NCBI GenBank assembly: GCA_017395925.1
Contig: JAFQNJ010000023.1
Location: forward strand, 1 to 64,000
Length of the DNA stretch: 64,000 bases
Source: Ruminococcus sp.
GTDB lineage: Bacteria; Bacillota; Clostridia; Oscillospirales; Acutalibacteraceae
Reading direction: 5' to 3'
The translations under genes and the position numbers were made by a program. Below the pieces are notes generated by a model that ran no database searches, had not been told where the DNA came from, and saw only the letters and a program-made list of their open reading frames with translations. Of this stretch, positions 1-7,182 are shown piece by piece (positions within the stretch are counted from its first letter, which is position 1; each line of letters opens with the position of its first letter).

Positions 1-16
1 ATCAAACTCTCTAAAA
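1..16 (-). rRNA. 16S rRNA, 5' end only (partial)
   Basis: On the minus strand the window ends with GAGAGTTTGAT, the conserved start of bacterial 16S rRNA (AGAGTTTGATCCTGGC). The gene continues off the left edge. It is preceded by a consensus promoter and a leader of about 265 bases, as expected for an rRNA operon. The exact mature 5' end, around position 12-18, cannot be fixed from this fragment. Transcription runs away from the origin at the right of the window, the usual orientation for rRNA operons. Confidence 0.85.
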
Positions 17-285
17 TCTGTATCTCAACACCCGTAGGTGTTAAAATCAATTTCAGAGCTTTTTTGTCTGCTCATTAAAAACACTTGCGTGTTTACTCGA
101 TGTTTGTTGTGTCATCTTCACTGTAATTTATTGAGTACTTTTCCTCAATTAGAATTACGGGTTCTCATTTGTTTGTTGTTCAATTTTCAATGTCCTTGTT
201 CCGTCACTATGCACAACGCAAACCCAGTATTATTCGTGATTTTCACCTAATTCAGGGCGCGTTCTTCATACGCGGAACAGTATTG
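17..285 (-). other. rRNA operon leader
   Basis: This is the transcribed leader between the rRNA promoter and 16S rRNA. It contains GACATTGAAAATTGAACA on the minus strand (about 178-195), which resembles the boxA-type stretch found in Firmicutes rRNA leaders and spacers. It also has a small hairpin with arms at 27-32 and 37-42 just before 16S, and a second one around AACACGCAAGTGTT near 90-105. A 70-codon open frame lies here on the plus strand but has no ribosome binding site and is not taken as a gene. Confidence 0.7.
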
Positions 286-314
286 ATTATATTACATGGG
301 AGTCGATTTGTCAA
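286..314 (-). promoter_or_regulatory. rRNA operon promoter
   Basis: On the minus strand the sequence reads TTGACA (309-314), a 17-base spacer, then TATAAT (286-291), a perfect sigma-70-type match. A purine start falls near position 279. It sits upstream of the 16S start and faces it. Confidence 0.85.
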
Positions 315-429
315 CACTTTTTTTCAAATTTTTTAAAAAATTTTTTCATCTCAAATACTAGTATTATATTCCGAAAATCACCACAAGATATTGTAACGAT
401 TTCTCCTATTACATTTATAATATATATTA

Positions 430-458
430 TTGATTTCTTTTGCGGCACATTGTATAAT
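430..458 (+). promoter_or_regulatory. Promoter of the zinc-ribbon membrane protein gene
   Basis: TTGATT (430-435), a 17-base spacer and TATAAT (453-458) lie 30 bases before the start codon at 488. The promoter is divergent from the rRNA promoter about 115 bases away. Confidence 0.6.
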
Positions 459-487
459 AAAAGAAACAATATCCAAGGAGTGATATT

Positions 488-1888
488 ATGAGTACATACA
501 ACAACCTTTATTCCATTCACCCACGGATTCTGCGCAACAGAATCTATGTGAAGGAATATCTGAAGCGCCCTGTTGTGCTGACCATAGGAATTCTTTATCT
601 GCTTTCAGCGGTGGTAGCCTTTGTGGTTTCAATCATCAACAGTGCTGTCAGCGCCGCAGGTCTTATGGATTTTTACAATTCTCTCGGCGCGGCTTCCGGC
701 ATGCCCACTGACTTCAATGTTTCTATTACTTTGCCTACCATCGATATAATCGGTATAATCACCGGCATTGCTTTTATCATTTTGTTTGCAAAGTCCAGAA
801 GTGCCCGACCCGACACCGCCCCCACAGGCGGCGCCACTACCCTCTGGGTACTTGCTATTATCCAGCTTGTTGTTTCAATAATAGCCTCTGCCGCTCTGGT
901 ATTCCTCGGAATCGCTGTCTTCCTCATTTTCCTTGTTTTAGGAAGTGCAGGCGGTGCGATGCTCTCTCAGGGCAGCGCATATAATTTCGCCAGCCTCACA
1001 TCGGCGGTTGCCACCTCCGATATGGCAGGAGATACTGCTTTTACAGTTCTCCTCATTGCAGGCATCACGGTTCTTGTGACCTATCTTGTTATGGCGGGAT
1101 ATCTTCTCTTTGTCAGCATCTCTTACCTGAGATTCACCTCTTCCATCAGAAAGAGCCTCAACTCCCCTGAGCTTCACAGAGGCGGTGCCGCCGCTTTCGG
1201 CTTTATCTCAGTTCTTGCTTCTATCGCTTCTATCTTCACCTTGATTTGCATTGCGGTTCTCATCCCTGTTTTCCTTTTCTTTGACTTCTCCGCACTTTTC
1301 AATGTGCCCTTAGAAACAAAGGGACTGGTAGCAAGTCTTGCTATCTCACTTATTCCCCAACTTCTGGCGGTGGTTCTCAATATCTGCATAGCAAAGTTTG
1401 CTTACGGCTACAACAAGCACATCAAAGCCGCAGGTGTAAACGGCGAGAATCTTCCCATGCCTATCATCGAGAGCCCTGACCGCCCCCGCGACTTTGCTAC
1501 CGCTGCTCCTACAGCGGCACCATACGCAAATGCACCCTCCGCTGACATTGCAAAGCCCGTGGCAGTAGAAGAAGAGAATCCCTTTGCTCCTCCCGCACCC
1601 ATTTACACCGAGCCCTACACAGAGCAGACTGTGGATATTCCTGCTGCCGAAACTGCAGATACCGAACCTGAGTGCGACGTCATCGAGGAACCATATATCG
1701 AACCCGAAGCACCTGCGGCTAATTCTGTAAGCATACAGGATGTAAATCCTGAAGCAAAGGAAATTGTCAACGAGGTTCTCGCTTCTGTCAGCAACAACAC
1801 AACAGAAAAACGCACCTGCGACAGTTGCGGAGCATCTATAAATGCCACAAGTAAATTCTGTCCCAGATGCGGATCATCACAGTTCTGA
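488..1888 (+). CDS. Multipass membrane protein with C-terminal zinc ribbon
   Basis: The 466-residue protein has no specific family I can name. Roughly residues 28-320 form several hydrophobic segments (starting at VVLTIGILYLLSAVVAFVV), so it should sit in the cytoplasmic membrane. A Pro/Glu-rich, low-complexity stretch follows (about 335-430). The last 25 residues hold a zinc ribbon, CDSC at the start and CPRC near the end, of the kind seen in many Clostridia membrane proteins. The ATG at 488 has the ribosome site AAGGAG at a good distance. It is a single-gene unit: its own promoter lies upstream and a terminator at 1930-1960 follows. Function unknown. Confidence 0.8.
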   Translation: MSTYNNLYSIHPRILRNRIYVKEYLKRPVVLTIGILYLLSAVVAFVVSIINSAVSAAGLMDFYNSLGAASGMPTDFNVSITLPTIDIIGIITGIAFIILFAKSRSARPDTAPTGGATTLWVLAIIQLVVSIIASAALVFLGIAVFLIFLVLGSAGGAMLSQGSAYNFASLTSAVATSDMAGDTAFTVLLIAGITVLVTYLVMAGYLLFVSISYLRFTSSIRKSLNSPELHRGGAAAFGFISVLASIASIFTLICIAVLIPVFLFFDFSALFNVPLETKGLVASLAISLIPQLLAVVLNICIAKFAYGYNKHIKAAGVNGENLPMPIIESPDRPRDFATAAPTAAPYANAPSADIAKPVAVEEENPFAPPAPIYTEPYTEQTVDIPAAETADTEPECDVIEEPYIEPEAPAANSVSIQDVNPEAKEIVNEVLASVSNNTTEKRTCDSCGASINATSKFCPRCGSSQF

Positions 1889-1929
1889 TTTCTTTCTATA
1901 TATAGTATAGTTATCCGAAGATACAAAAA

Positions 1930-1960
1930 ACCTCTGAAGCACACACTTCAGAGGTTTTGT
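1930..1960. terminator. Bidirectional terminator
   Basis: A 9-bp stem (CCTCTGAAG 1931-1939, CTTCAGAGG 1946-1954) with A-rich and T-rich flanks serves both the plus-strand gene ending at 1888 and the minus-strand gene ending at 1983. Confidence 0.8.
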
Positions 1961-1982
1961 TTTTTGATATTTCGGGTCAGCC

Positions 1983-2543
1983 TTACTTTGCGTGGAACTC
2001 CTTGAATGCTTTTTCCATAGCAGCCTCGCGCTCCTCGTTATCCTTGCCGCAGTGGAAAATCATAACATACTTGCCGTTGTCGCAAAGAGTAGCCTCAACG
2101 GTCTTCTCAAAGTCGTCACCCTTCACGGTAAGCTCGCCGTCAGCTTTAATCTGCTTGTAGAACTCATTGTTTGTATCTGTGTAGTAGTAAAGCTCCAGCA
2201 CCTGGGAATCGCCTTTATAGGTATAGGTAAACTTATATCCTCTCTCGGCACCAATCATATCTGCCAGCATAGGGTGGGGATCTTCAGATTCGTCACCTGT
2301 TGCGGCGTGCTTCTTCTCGGTCTTTTCGTCCTCAACCTCTGCAAAGTTGTAGGCATAGCCCAGATCAGCCATATATCCGCAAAGTCCCTCCAGAGTATCT
2401 TCGTAGTCGGTGTATACAATCTTATCGGGCTCTTCAGGGTCTGTAACCTTCTGCACCTTAGGCGCGGCGGCTCCGCTGCCCAGACATCCGCAGAGTGAAA
2501 AAATCATAACTGCTATCAAAACAGCTGCAAATACTTTTTTCAT
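1983..2543 (-). CDS. Putative lipoprotein
   Basis: This is a 186-residue secreted protein. It begins with a lipoprotein signal peptide, MKKVFAAVLIAVMIFSLCGC, with a lipobox-like cysteine near residue 18-20, so it is probably anchored on the outer face of the membrane. The mature part is small, charged and soluble, with no motif I recognise. The ATG is preceded by AAGGAGAATAT. It is monocistronic, with its own promoter at 2597-2625 and a shared terminator downstream. No function can be assigned. Confidence 0.75.
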   Translation of the reverse strand: MKKVFAAVLIAVMIFSLCGCLGSGAAAPKVQKVTDPEEPDKIVYTDYEDTLEGLCGYMADLGYAYNFAEVEDEKTEKKHAATGDESEDPHPMLADMIGAERGYKFTYTYKGDSQVLELYYYTDTNNEFYKQIKADGELTVKGDDFEKTVEATLCDNGKYVMIFHCGKDNEEREAAMEKAFKEFHAK

Positions 2544-2596
2544 AATATATTCTCCTTTTCGGTTCAGTTGCGTAGTTATTTCTTAAGACTTTTACT

Positions 2597-2625
2597 ATAA
2601 TAGCATATTTATTTTTTTAAATCAA
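2597..2625 (-). promoter_or_regulatory. Promoter of the lipoprotein gene
   Basis: The minus strand reads TTGATT (2620-2625), a 17-base spacer and TATTAT (2597-2602). It overlaps the presumed promoter of the divergent gene, whose TATAAT is at 2631-2636. Confidence 0.5.
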
Positions 2626-2656
2626 TAGTGTATAATCATAATCGGATGTGATAAAT

Positions 2657-3367
2657 ATGCAAAAACACTCAAGTCTTATCCGTGCGGCGGTGGACAAATA
2701 CAATATGATAGAGGACGGCGACAGAATTGCAGTGGGTGTATCGGGAGGCAAGGACAGCCTTGCTCTTCTTGCAGGTCTTGCCCACCTCAAAAGGTACTAT
2801 CCGAAAAACTTTTCCCTTGTGGCAATAACCGCCGACCCCTGCTTTTTCGGCGAGGAAAGCGACTATTCCTCCATCCAAAACTTCTGCGAAAGTCTGGGAG
2901 TTGAATATGTTGTGAGGCGCACCGAGCTTTACAAGGTGGTGTTTGAGGATATGAAATCCCCCAGTCCCTGCGCTCTCTGCGCAAAAATGCGCCGCGGCAT
3001 TCTTCACAATATGGCAAAGGAGCTTTCATGCAACAAAATCGCTTTGGGACATCACTCCGAGGATGCCGCCGAAACTATGCTGATGAACCTTTTCTGTCAG
3101 GGCAACATCGCCTGCTTCAGCCCTGTCACCTACCTGTCGGAAAAGGATTTGTATATGATAAGGCCAATGATATTTTGTGATGAAAGCAAAATCCGCTCTC
3201 TTGCTGAGAGATACTCCCTGCCTGTGGTGAAAAGCCGTTGTCCCATGGACAAAAACACCGAAAGAGAAAAGACAGGAAAGCTTATGGAGAGCCTCTCAAG
3301 GGATTATCCTGACCTGAAAACAAAGCTTCTGGGTGCACTTGAGCGCTCTCACATCAGCGGATGGTAA
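2657..3367 (+). CDS. TtcA/TilS-family tRNA-modifying ATPase
   Basis: This 236-residue member of the PP-loop ATPase family carries the signature VSGGKDSLALL near residues 27-37. Proteins of this type adenylate a tRNA base and then thiolate it (TtcA, cytidine 32) or lysinylate it (TilS). A CxxC pair (PCALCAKMRRG, about 99-109), an HHSEDAAET block and a late SRCP cysteine fit TtcA better than TilS. The start is placed at the ATG at 2657, since GGATGTG lies at ribosome-site distance; a GTG at 2648 would add three residues. The gene stands alone with a terminator behind it. The exact substrate is inferred. Confidence 0.8.
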   Translation: MQKHSSLIRAAVDKYNMIEDGDRIAVGVSGGKDSLALLAGLAHLKRYYPKNFSLVAITADPCFFGEESDYSSIQNFCESLGVEYVVRRTELYKVVFEDMKSPSPCALCAKMRRGILHNMAKELSCNKIALGHHSEDAAETMLMNLFCQGNIACFSPVTYLSEKDLYMIRPMIFCDESKIRSLAERYSLPVVKSRCPMDKNTEREKTGKLMESLSRDYPDLKTKLLGALERSHISGW

Positions 3368-3390
3368 TTTTATATATTATATATAGTATA

Positions 3391-3417
3391 GAGATGCTCT
3401 CGGGCATCTCTTTTTTA
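3391..3417 (+). terminator. Terminator after the PP-loop ATPase gene
   Basis: Stem GAGATGC (3391-3397) pairs with GCATCTC (3404-3410) and is followed by six T. It overlaps the 3' end of the convergent gene. Confidence 0.75.
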
Positions 3418-4317
3418 TTTCATTAACTTATCTATATATTCGATATATGGTTTCATTACCATCTCATCTCTGTGCACAGAATACCACTCATACTCCTCTT
3501 TAAGCCCTTCTGACAGAGGTTTTGTCCGTGGCATCAATGCTGACATACGGGATACATCCAGAGAGTATTCATAATCGTAAAAGCAGAAATAACTGCGTAT
3601 TCCGTGACCCACAGGCGCCTTGGTGAATGCAGGCACTTTTCCTGCTGCCTCGTAGCAGCGTTTCACCCATTCCCTGACGGTAACACACTCCCTATTTCCC
3701 ACATTATACACCCGTGTCGAAGGCTTCTTCTCCAGCAACAGATTCATAAACCTACACAAATCCTCCACGTGGAAAAACTGCATCTTCATACCCTCTTTTT
3801 CAGGGAGCACAAAAGCTCTCTCTGCTTCGGCGCAGTCAAACGCAAAAGCCTCCCGATAAAGATTCTGCATGGGTCCGTATATATAAGGCGGCCTTATTAT
3901 GTATGCATTTGGCACCCGTCTCACAAGTTCCTCCTCCGCCTTTATTTTGCCTGCACCGTAACCGCCCCAGACCGAATTATATCCTATAGGAGACTCTTCG
4001 CGAAAAGGCTTTTCCGTGCTCTCGGGATAAACTGCACTTGAACTTACGAGGATATATTCGCCGAAACCTCCCAACCCGTTTACGAGATTCCTCACATCCC
4101 CTCCCGTATAGGCAGTGATATCCAGCACCGCATCGAACCTATGCTCTTTCAGCAGATTCCCGAGAGCATTTCTGTCACCCTTCAGATGAACAACGCCCTG
4201 ACTTTGCGGACGATTTCCTCGGTTCAGAACATAAACTTCATCCCCCAACGCCGCAAAATACTCTGCTGTGAACCTGCTGACAAAATTAGTACCGCCTGTC
4301 ACAAGAATTTTCCTCAT
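3415..4317 (-). CDS. NAD-dependent epimerase/dehydratase (extended SDR)
   Basis: The 300-residue protein is a nucleotide-sugar epimerase/dehydratase-like member of the short-chain dehydrogenase superfamily. The N-terminus MRKILVTGGTNFVSRF is a modified GxxGxxG nucleotide-binding turn. SSSAVYPES supplies the catalytic Ser/Thr region, and a YGAGK motif gives the YxxxK dyad near residue 139-143. A likely substrate is a sugar nucleotide, but the family also holds RNA-binding and other paralogues, so the substrate is open. AGGAGG precedes the ATG. It ends inside the terminator of the convergent gene and may be followed by the cell-wall gene only on the other side, so it seems monocistronic. Confidence 0.8.
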   Translation of the reverse strand: MRKILVTGGTNFVSRFTAEYFAALGDEVYVLNRGNRPQSQGVVHLKGDRNALGNLLKEHRFDAVLDITAYTGGDVRNLVNGLGGFGEYILVSSSAVYPESTEKPFREESPIGYNSVWGGYGAGKIKAEEELVRRVPNAYIIRPPYIYGPMQNLYREAFAFDCAEAERAFVLPEKEGMKMQFFHVEDLCRFMNLLLEKKPSTRVYNVGNRECVTVREWVKRCYEAAGKVPAFTKAPVGHGIRSYFCFYDYEYSLDVSRMSALMPRTKPLSEGLKEEYEWYSVHRDEMVMKPYIEYIDKLMK

Positions 4318-4374
4318 AGAAGCCTCCTGAAAATATAAAATAACGGCCCATCCCCGAAAGGATGAGCCGCATAA

Positions 4375-5574
4375 TCAGCTTAAAACATATACTGTTACAT
4401 TTCTTCTTCCCCAGTTTACGCACTGGTTATAGGTGGGATAGTATACATCTACAAGCACACTGCCGCTCATAAGAGCACCGCCTGTATCAACGGCTGTAGC
4501 ATAGCCGTAACAGATGCTTCCGTTTGATGCAACTATATAGAGCTTGGAGCCGTAGGGAATGACGTTGGGATTAACCGCAACACCGCCAAGATAAGCAGGC
4601 ACGCCTGTAGCGGTAAGTGCACCCGGAGGCGCATAATATGCGGTACTGGTGCCTGTGAGCTTCTTCACATAGGAAACCGTATTACCCGATGCATCGGTGA
4701 AAGTTCCTGCCGCATTGCTGACAGAAGCACCCCCTGAAGGGTTCGAATAGGACGGAGAGGATGCAACGTAACCCGTACCGATAAGCTTGATCTGATCCTG
4801 AGGCTCTCTTGTCACCTCATCGGATATAACTTCGCTCTCTGTAAGAACACCGTCAACATACTTGTTTTTGGAGACGAGTGTCCTTTCGCCCTCAATGCCA
4901 TACTGCTTGATTTTTGAAGTACCGCTCTTGAGAGAAGATGTCTCCTCAGAAACAAAACCGTAGTCGATTATCTCGGTGGTTGTCTCTTCCTTATATTCAA
5001 CTCTTTGCACGACTATCTCGGTGCAATCGGAAAGTCTTGTGTCGAGCGGAGGAGTAACTATGTCATCCCCGCCAAGCACGATACCCATATCATCCAAAAG
5101 GCTTTCGACAGTAGTTCCCTTGGAAATAACCGTAACGGTTTCGCCGTCTGCTGTAAGAGTAACCTCGCAGTCCGCCTCTACGATAATAACCATACCTTCA
5201 GACACAAGGGTCGCAAGGGGAGGAGTAACATCCTCGGCACCTGTCAGGGTAACACCTGCACTTTCAACAGCTTCTCGGACACTTCCGCCTGTGGAATAAC
5301 CCACAAGCTTCTCGCCCATATAGTCAATCTCCACCTCAAAAGCTCTCACAACCGAGAGAGAAACACATCCGTCGCTGTCGGTGCGGATAACCTTGTCGTA
5401 CTTGCCAAGGCTGATGTCTGCCTGATTGAGAATATCTTCAGTATAAAGCGAAGGAGTACCGTCCTCTTTTTCCAAAGAGGTCTGCGCCGTTGCTGTAAAC
5501 ATCAGCACAAGGGCAAACACTACTGCGGCACAAACCACCCACAGATATCTGGTTGTTTTTTTGTTTTTGTTCAC
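4375..5574 (-). CDS. YabE-like cell-wall protein: G5 and 3D domains
   Basis: This is a 399-residue exported protein. A signal/anchor segment (about residues 10-30) is followed by two ubiquitin-like DUF348 repeats (about 75-190), a G5-type domain (about 195-265, with KYVDGVLTESEVISDEVT), a Ser/Gly-rich linker and a C-terminal 3D domain (about 310-399). The 3D domain shows AVDTGGALMSGSVLVDVY, the Asp-rich core of MltA-like/Rpf-like muralytic enzymes. B. subtilis YabE and Rpf/Sps proteins are the known relatives, acting on peptidoglycan. The start is GTG at 5574 after AGGGGTGATG. A long 5' region with a promoter and a WalR-like box lies upstream, suggesting control by cell-wall stress signals. 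Confidence 0.85.
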   Translation of the reverse strand: MNKNKKTTRYLWVVCAAVVFALVLMFTATAQTSLEKEDGTPSLYTEDILNQADISLGKYDKVIRTDSDGCVSLSVVRAFEVEIDYMGEKLVGYSTGGSVREAVESAGVTLTGAEDVTPPLATLVSEGMVIIVEADCEVTLTADGETVTVISKGTTVESLLDDMGIVLGGDDIVTPPLDTRLSDCTEIVVQRVEYKEETTTEIIDYGFVSEETSSLKSGTSKIKQYGIEGERTLVSKNKYVDGVLTESEVISDEVTREPQDQIKLIGTGYVASSPSYSNPSGGASVSNAAGTFTDASGNTVSYVKKLTGTSTAYYAPPGALTATGVPAYLGGVAVNPNVIPYGSKLYIVASNGSICYGYATAVDTGGALMSGSVLVDVYYPTYNQCVNWGRRNVTVYVLS

Positions 5575-5689
5575 GGCACATCACCCCTTTCTCTCCATGC
5601 TTTGAAACCTATATGCAAAAGCTGCATAATTTCTGTCAAAAACACACCTTGAAGCACCAATTAAATGTAGTTATTTCAGGTGCATTGTC

Positions 5690-5720
5690 ATTATATCTCA
5701 AAGATTTGCCAAGTGTCAAA
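5690..5720 (-). promoter_or_regulatory. Candidate promoter of the 3D-domain gene
   Basis: On the minus strand both hexamers are perfect, TTGACA (5715-5720) and TATAAT (5690-5695), but the spacer is 19 bases, longer than ideal. The leader to the GTG start would be about 110 bases. Confidence 0.5.
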
Positions 5721-5848
5721 TTAATTGTCGTGCTTTATTTGTGCATCTTGCACAATTTTTGACAGCGGTTCAGGGTAAATAAAACTTGCATATTTCTTTT
5801 GAGGAATTATGCGACACAAAAACACTGACGATTTCAACAGATTTTAAT

Positions 5849-5865
5849 TGTTACAGAAATGTAAT
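5849..5865 (+). promoter_or_regulatory. WalR-like box
   Basis: TGTTAC-N5-TGTAAT fits the published WalR (YycF) consensus TGTWAH-N5-TGTWAH exactly. It lies about 275 bases upstream of the 3D-domain cell-wall gene, a typical target class. Binding is inferred from sequence only. Confidence 0.35.
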
Positions 5866-5945
5866 AAAAAATGACAACGTTGTAACTGCAAATTCCTATA
5901 AATTATCCGATTTTTGACAATGTTCTTTTTTTGACAAGTGGCTTT

Positions 5946-6071
5946 TCATCGGCATTTGAAGGCTCTGAAATAGGCTTTTGAGGGAGATTTTTTCACACGC
6001 CACAAGAGATAAAAAAGCTCTGCCAGAGAGGTGTTTTTTTCTCTGTTTCGGGGAAGTTTATCTGTCTTCAT
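5946..6071 (-). CDS. Possible 41-residue basic protein behind lexA
   Basis: A small open frame starts at ATG 6071 with a good ribosome site (AAAAGGTGGGTA) and encodes a Lys/Arg-rich peptide beginning MKTDKLPRNREKNTS. It follows directly after the lexA terminator, so it would need read-through or its own promoter, which I do not see. It has no recognised relatives. The site quality is the only support; it may be spurious. Confidence 0.2.
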   Translation of the reverse strand: MKTDKLPRNREKNTSLAELFYLLWRVKKSPSKAYFRAFKCR

Positions 6072-6086
6072 TACCCACCTTTTACA

Positions 6087-6124
6087 CAAAAAAAGAAACC
6101 GCAGAAGATTAGGCTCTGCGGTTT
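6087..6124 (-). terminator. lexA terminator
   Basis: A 10-bp stem (6096-6105 with 6115-6124) is followed on the minus strand by TTTCTTTTTTT. Confidence 0.8.
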
Positions 6125-6131
6125 GGTGCAT

Positions 6132-6725
6132 TTAATTTTCAAAGCTGCGATAGAGTGCCACAACCTTGCCGAGGAGAACGAGCTCCTCCACAATAATAGG
6201 CTCAAAGGCATCGTTTTCAGGCTGGAGGCGGAAGTGTCCATCCTCCTTGAAAAACCGCTTGACGGTAGCCTCATCTTCCATCAGTGCCACAACAATGTCG
6301 CCGTTTTCGGCGGCAGGTGTGCGATGGACAATAACCGTATCGCCGTCATAAATACCTGCGTTAATCATACTCTCGCCCATAACCCGCAGGGCAAAAAGCT
6401 CTCTGCCGCGGCGGATATTTTCGGCAACAGGGATATATTCCTCCACATCCTCCACAGCAAGTATAGGCATACCTGCCGTAACTCTGCCCAGCACAGGAAT
6501 GCGGACAGACCGCTCCTCACCGCTGAGTCGGATACAGCGGTTCATACCGCGGTCGCGCTCGATGAGTCCTCTTTCCTCCAATGTCTTGAGGTGCAGATGA
6601 ACGGTTGATGTGGAACGGAGCCCCGTTGCGGCACAGATCTCTCTCACCGAGGGAATTCGGGACTGTTCAATACACTCTTTAATATAATCGTAAACCTTCT
6701 GTTGGCTTTTTGTCAGCGGCTTCAT
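6132..6725 (-). CDS. lexA: LexA, SOS repressor
   Basis: This 197-residue repressor controls the DNA-damage response and is inactivated by RecA-stimulated self-cleavage. The N-terminal winged helix (about 1-65) has the LexA-type recognition segment TGLRSTSTVHLHLKTLEERG. The C-terminal S24 protease domain has the Ala84-Gly85 cleavage site (VTAGMP), nucleophile Ser119 (MGESM) and general-base Lys156 (ATVKRF). Length and motifs are those of a complete LexA. The ATG follows AAAGGAGGCAACGCCT. Its promoter is overlapped by a good LexA box at 6807-6820, so it should repress itself. It is a single-gene unit. Confidence 0.97.
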   Translation of the reverse strand: MKPLTKSQQKVYDYIKECIEQSRIPSVREICAATGLRSTSTVHLHLKTLEERGLIERDRGMNRCIRLSGEERSVRIPVLGRVTAGMPILAVEDVEEYIPVAENIRRGRELFALRVMGESMINAGIYDGDTVIVHRTPAAENGDIVVALMEDEATVKRFFKEDGHFRLQPENDAFEPIIVEELVLLGKVVALYRSFEN

Positions 6726-6780
6726 AGGCGTTGCCTCCTTTGGGCTTTTGCAAAAGCTAATTTGACCTTCTTATGTAAAT

Positions 6781-6809
6781 ACTATAACACAGTCTTTCGA
6801 AAAAATCAA
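6781..6809 (-). promoter_or_regulatory. lexA promoter
   Basis: The minus strand reads TTGATT (6804-6809), 17 bases, TATAGT (6781-6786). The -35 element overlaps the LexA box. Confidence 0.65.
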
Positions 6810-6820
6810 ACGTTTGTTTC
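6807..6820 (-). promoter_or_regulatory. LexA box
   Basis: GAAACAAACGTTTG on the minus strand matches 12 of 14 positions of the Gram-positive SOS box CGAACRNRYGTTYG, including the whole RNRY centre. It covers the -35 of the lexA promoter. Confidence 0.7.
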
Positions 6821-6934
6821 CGTTTTTGTCGATATTTTTGCAGATTTTTCTGATTTTAAGTACCAAACCTCTAAAAAATTAACCTGTTGTTCACAGCTAA
6901 TTCATCATTCTTTTCGGATACCATATATAATATA

Positions 6935-7070
6935 GGTGTACCGGGTAGCTCCGCAACTGCCCGGTTGTCCGACATTTTTGTCGGATTCTACCCTCCTCGC
7001 CGACGAAAGTCGGCACCCCCTCATTTCTTTAGGCACCGACTTACCGCAAGGTCGGTGCCTTCCCTTTTTT
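6935..7070 (+). ncRNA. Unidentified structured small RNA
   Basis: About 136 bases fold into four hairpins in a row. They are an 8-bp stem (6941-6948/6957-6964), a 7-bp stem with a T4 loop (6968-6974/6979-6985), a 6-bp stem closed by a GAAA tetraloop (6999-7004/7009-7014), and a 10-bp terminator stem (7031-7040/7051-7060) followed by TCCCTTTTTT. TATAAT at 6926-6931 gives a start near 6935, although its -35 is weak. The unpaired ACCCTCCTC (about 6990-6998) could pair with ribosome binding sites. There is no open frame, and asnB has its own promoter downstream. It matches no RNA family I recognise. Confidence 0.6.
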
Positions 7071-7091
7071 CAGGAATTGATGCGGTAAATA

Positions 7092-7120
7092 TTGCAAGCC
7101 GCTTATTAATGTGGTATACT
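7092..7120 (+). promoter_or_regulatory. asnB promoter
   Basis: TTGCAA (7092-7097), 17 bases, TATACT (7115-7120), with an extended -10 TG two bases upstream. A small hairpin TGTGC-CTCG-GCACA follows in the leader. Confidence 0.7.
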
Positions 7121-7182
7121 ATAGATTAGATTATTGTGCCTCGGCACAGGATAAACTTCACATATGAAAGGATACTGAGATT

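Larger units (their letters stand above)
5575..5945. other. Long AT-rich regulatory gap upstream of the 3D-domain gene
   Basis: No convincing gene is seen here. It holds a minus-strand promoter-like pair (5690-5720), a WalR-like box (5849-5865), a perfect palindrome ACAACGTTGT (5874-5883), and repeated TTTTTGACA words at about 5757, 5912 and 5928. I see no match to the ydaO/yuaA (c-di-AMP) riboswitch that often precedes cell-wall hydrolase genes. Confidence 0.5.

Noticed and set aside
38..250. 70-codon plus-strand open frame
   Set aside because: No ribosome site, and it lies in the rRNA leader on the other strand.
5575..5760. c-di-AMP (ydaO/yuaA) riboswitch before the 3D-domain gene
   Set aside because: None of the conserved blocks of that riboswitch are visible on the minus strand.
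7031..7066. Hairpin GGCACCGAC...GTCGGTGCC resembling the 3' end of a Cas9 tracrRNA
   Set aside because: No Cas gene, repeats or anti-repeat are present; it is a plain intrinsic terminator stem.
6935..7182. T-box leader controlling asnB
   Set aside because: No T-box sequence or antiterminator is seen, and asnB has its own promoter after the terminator.
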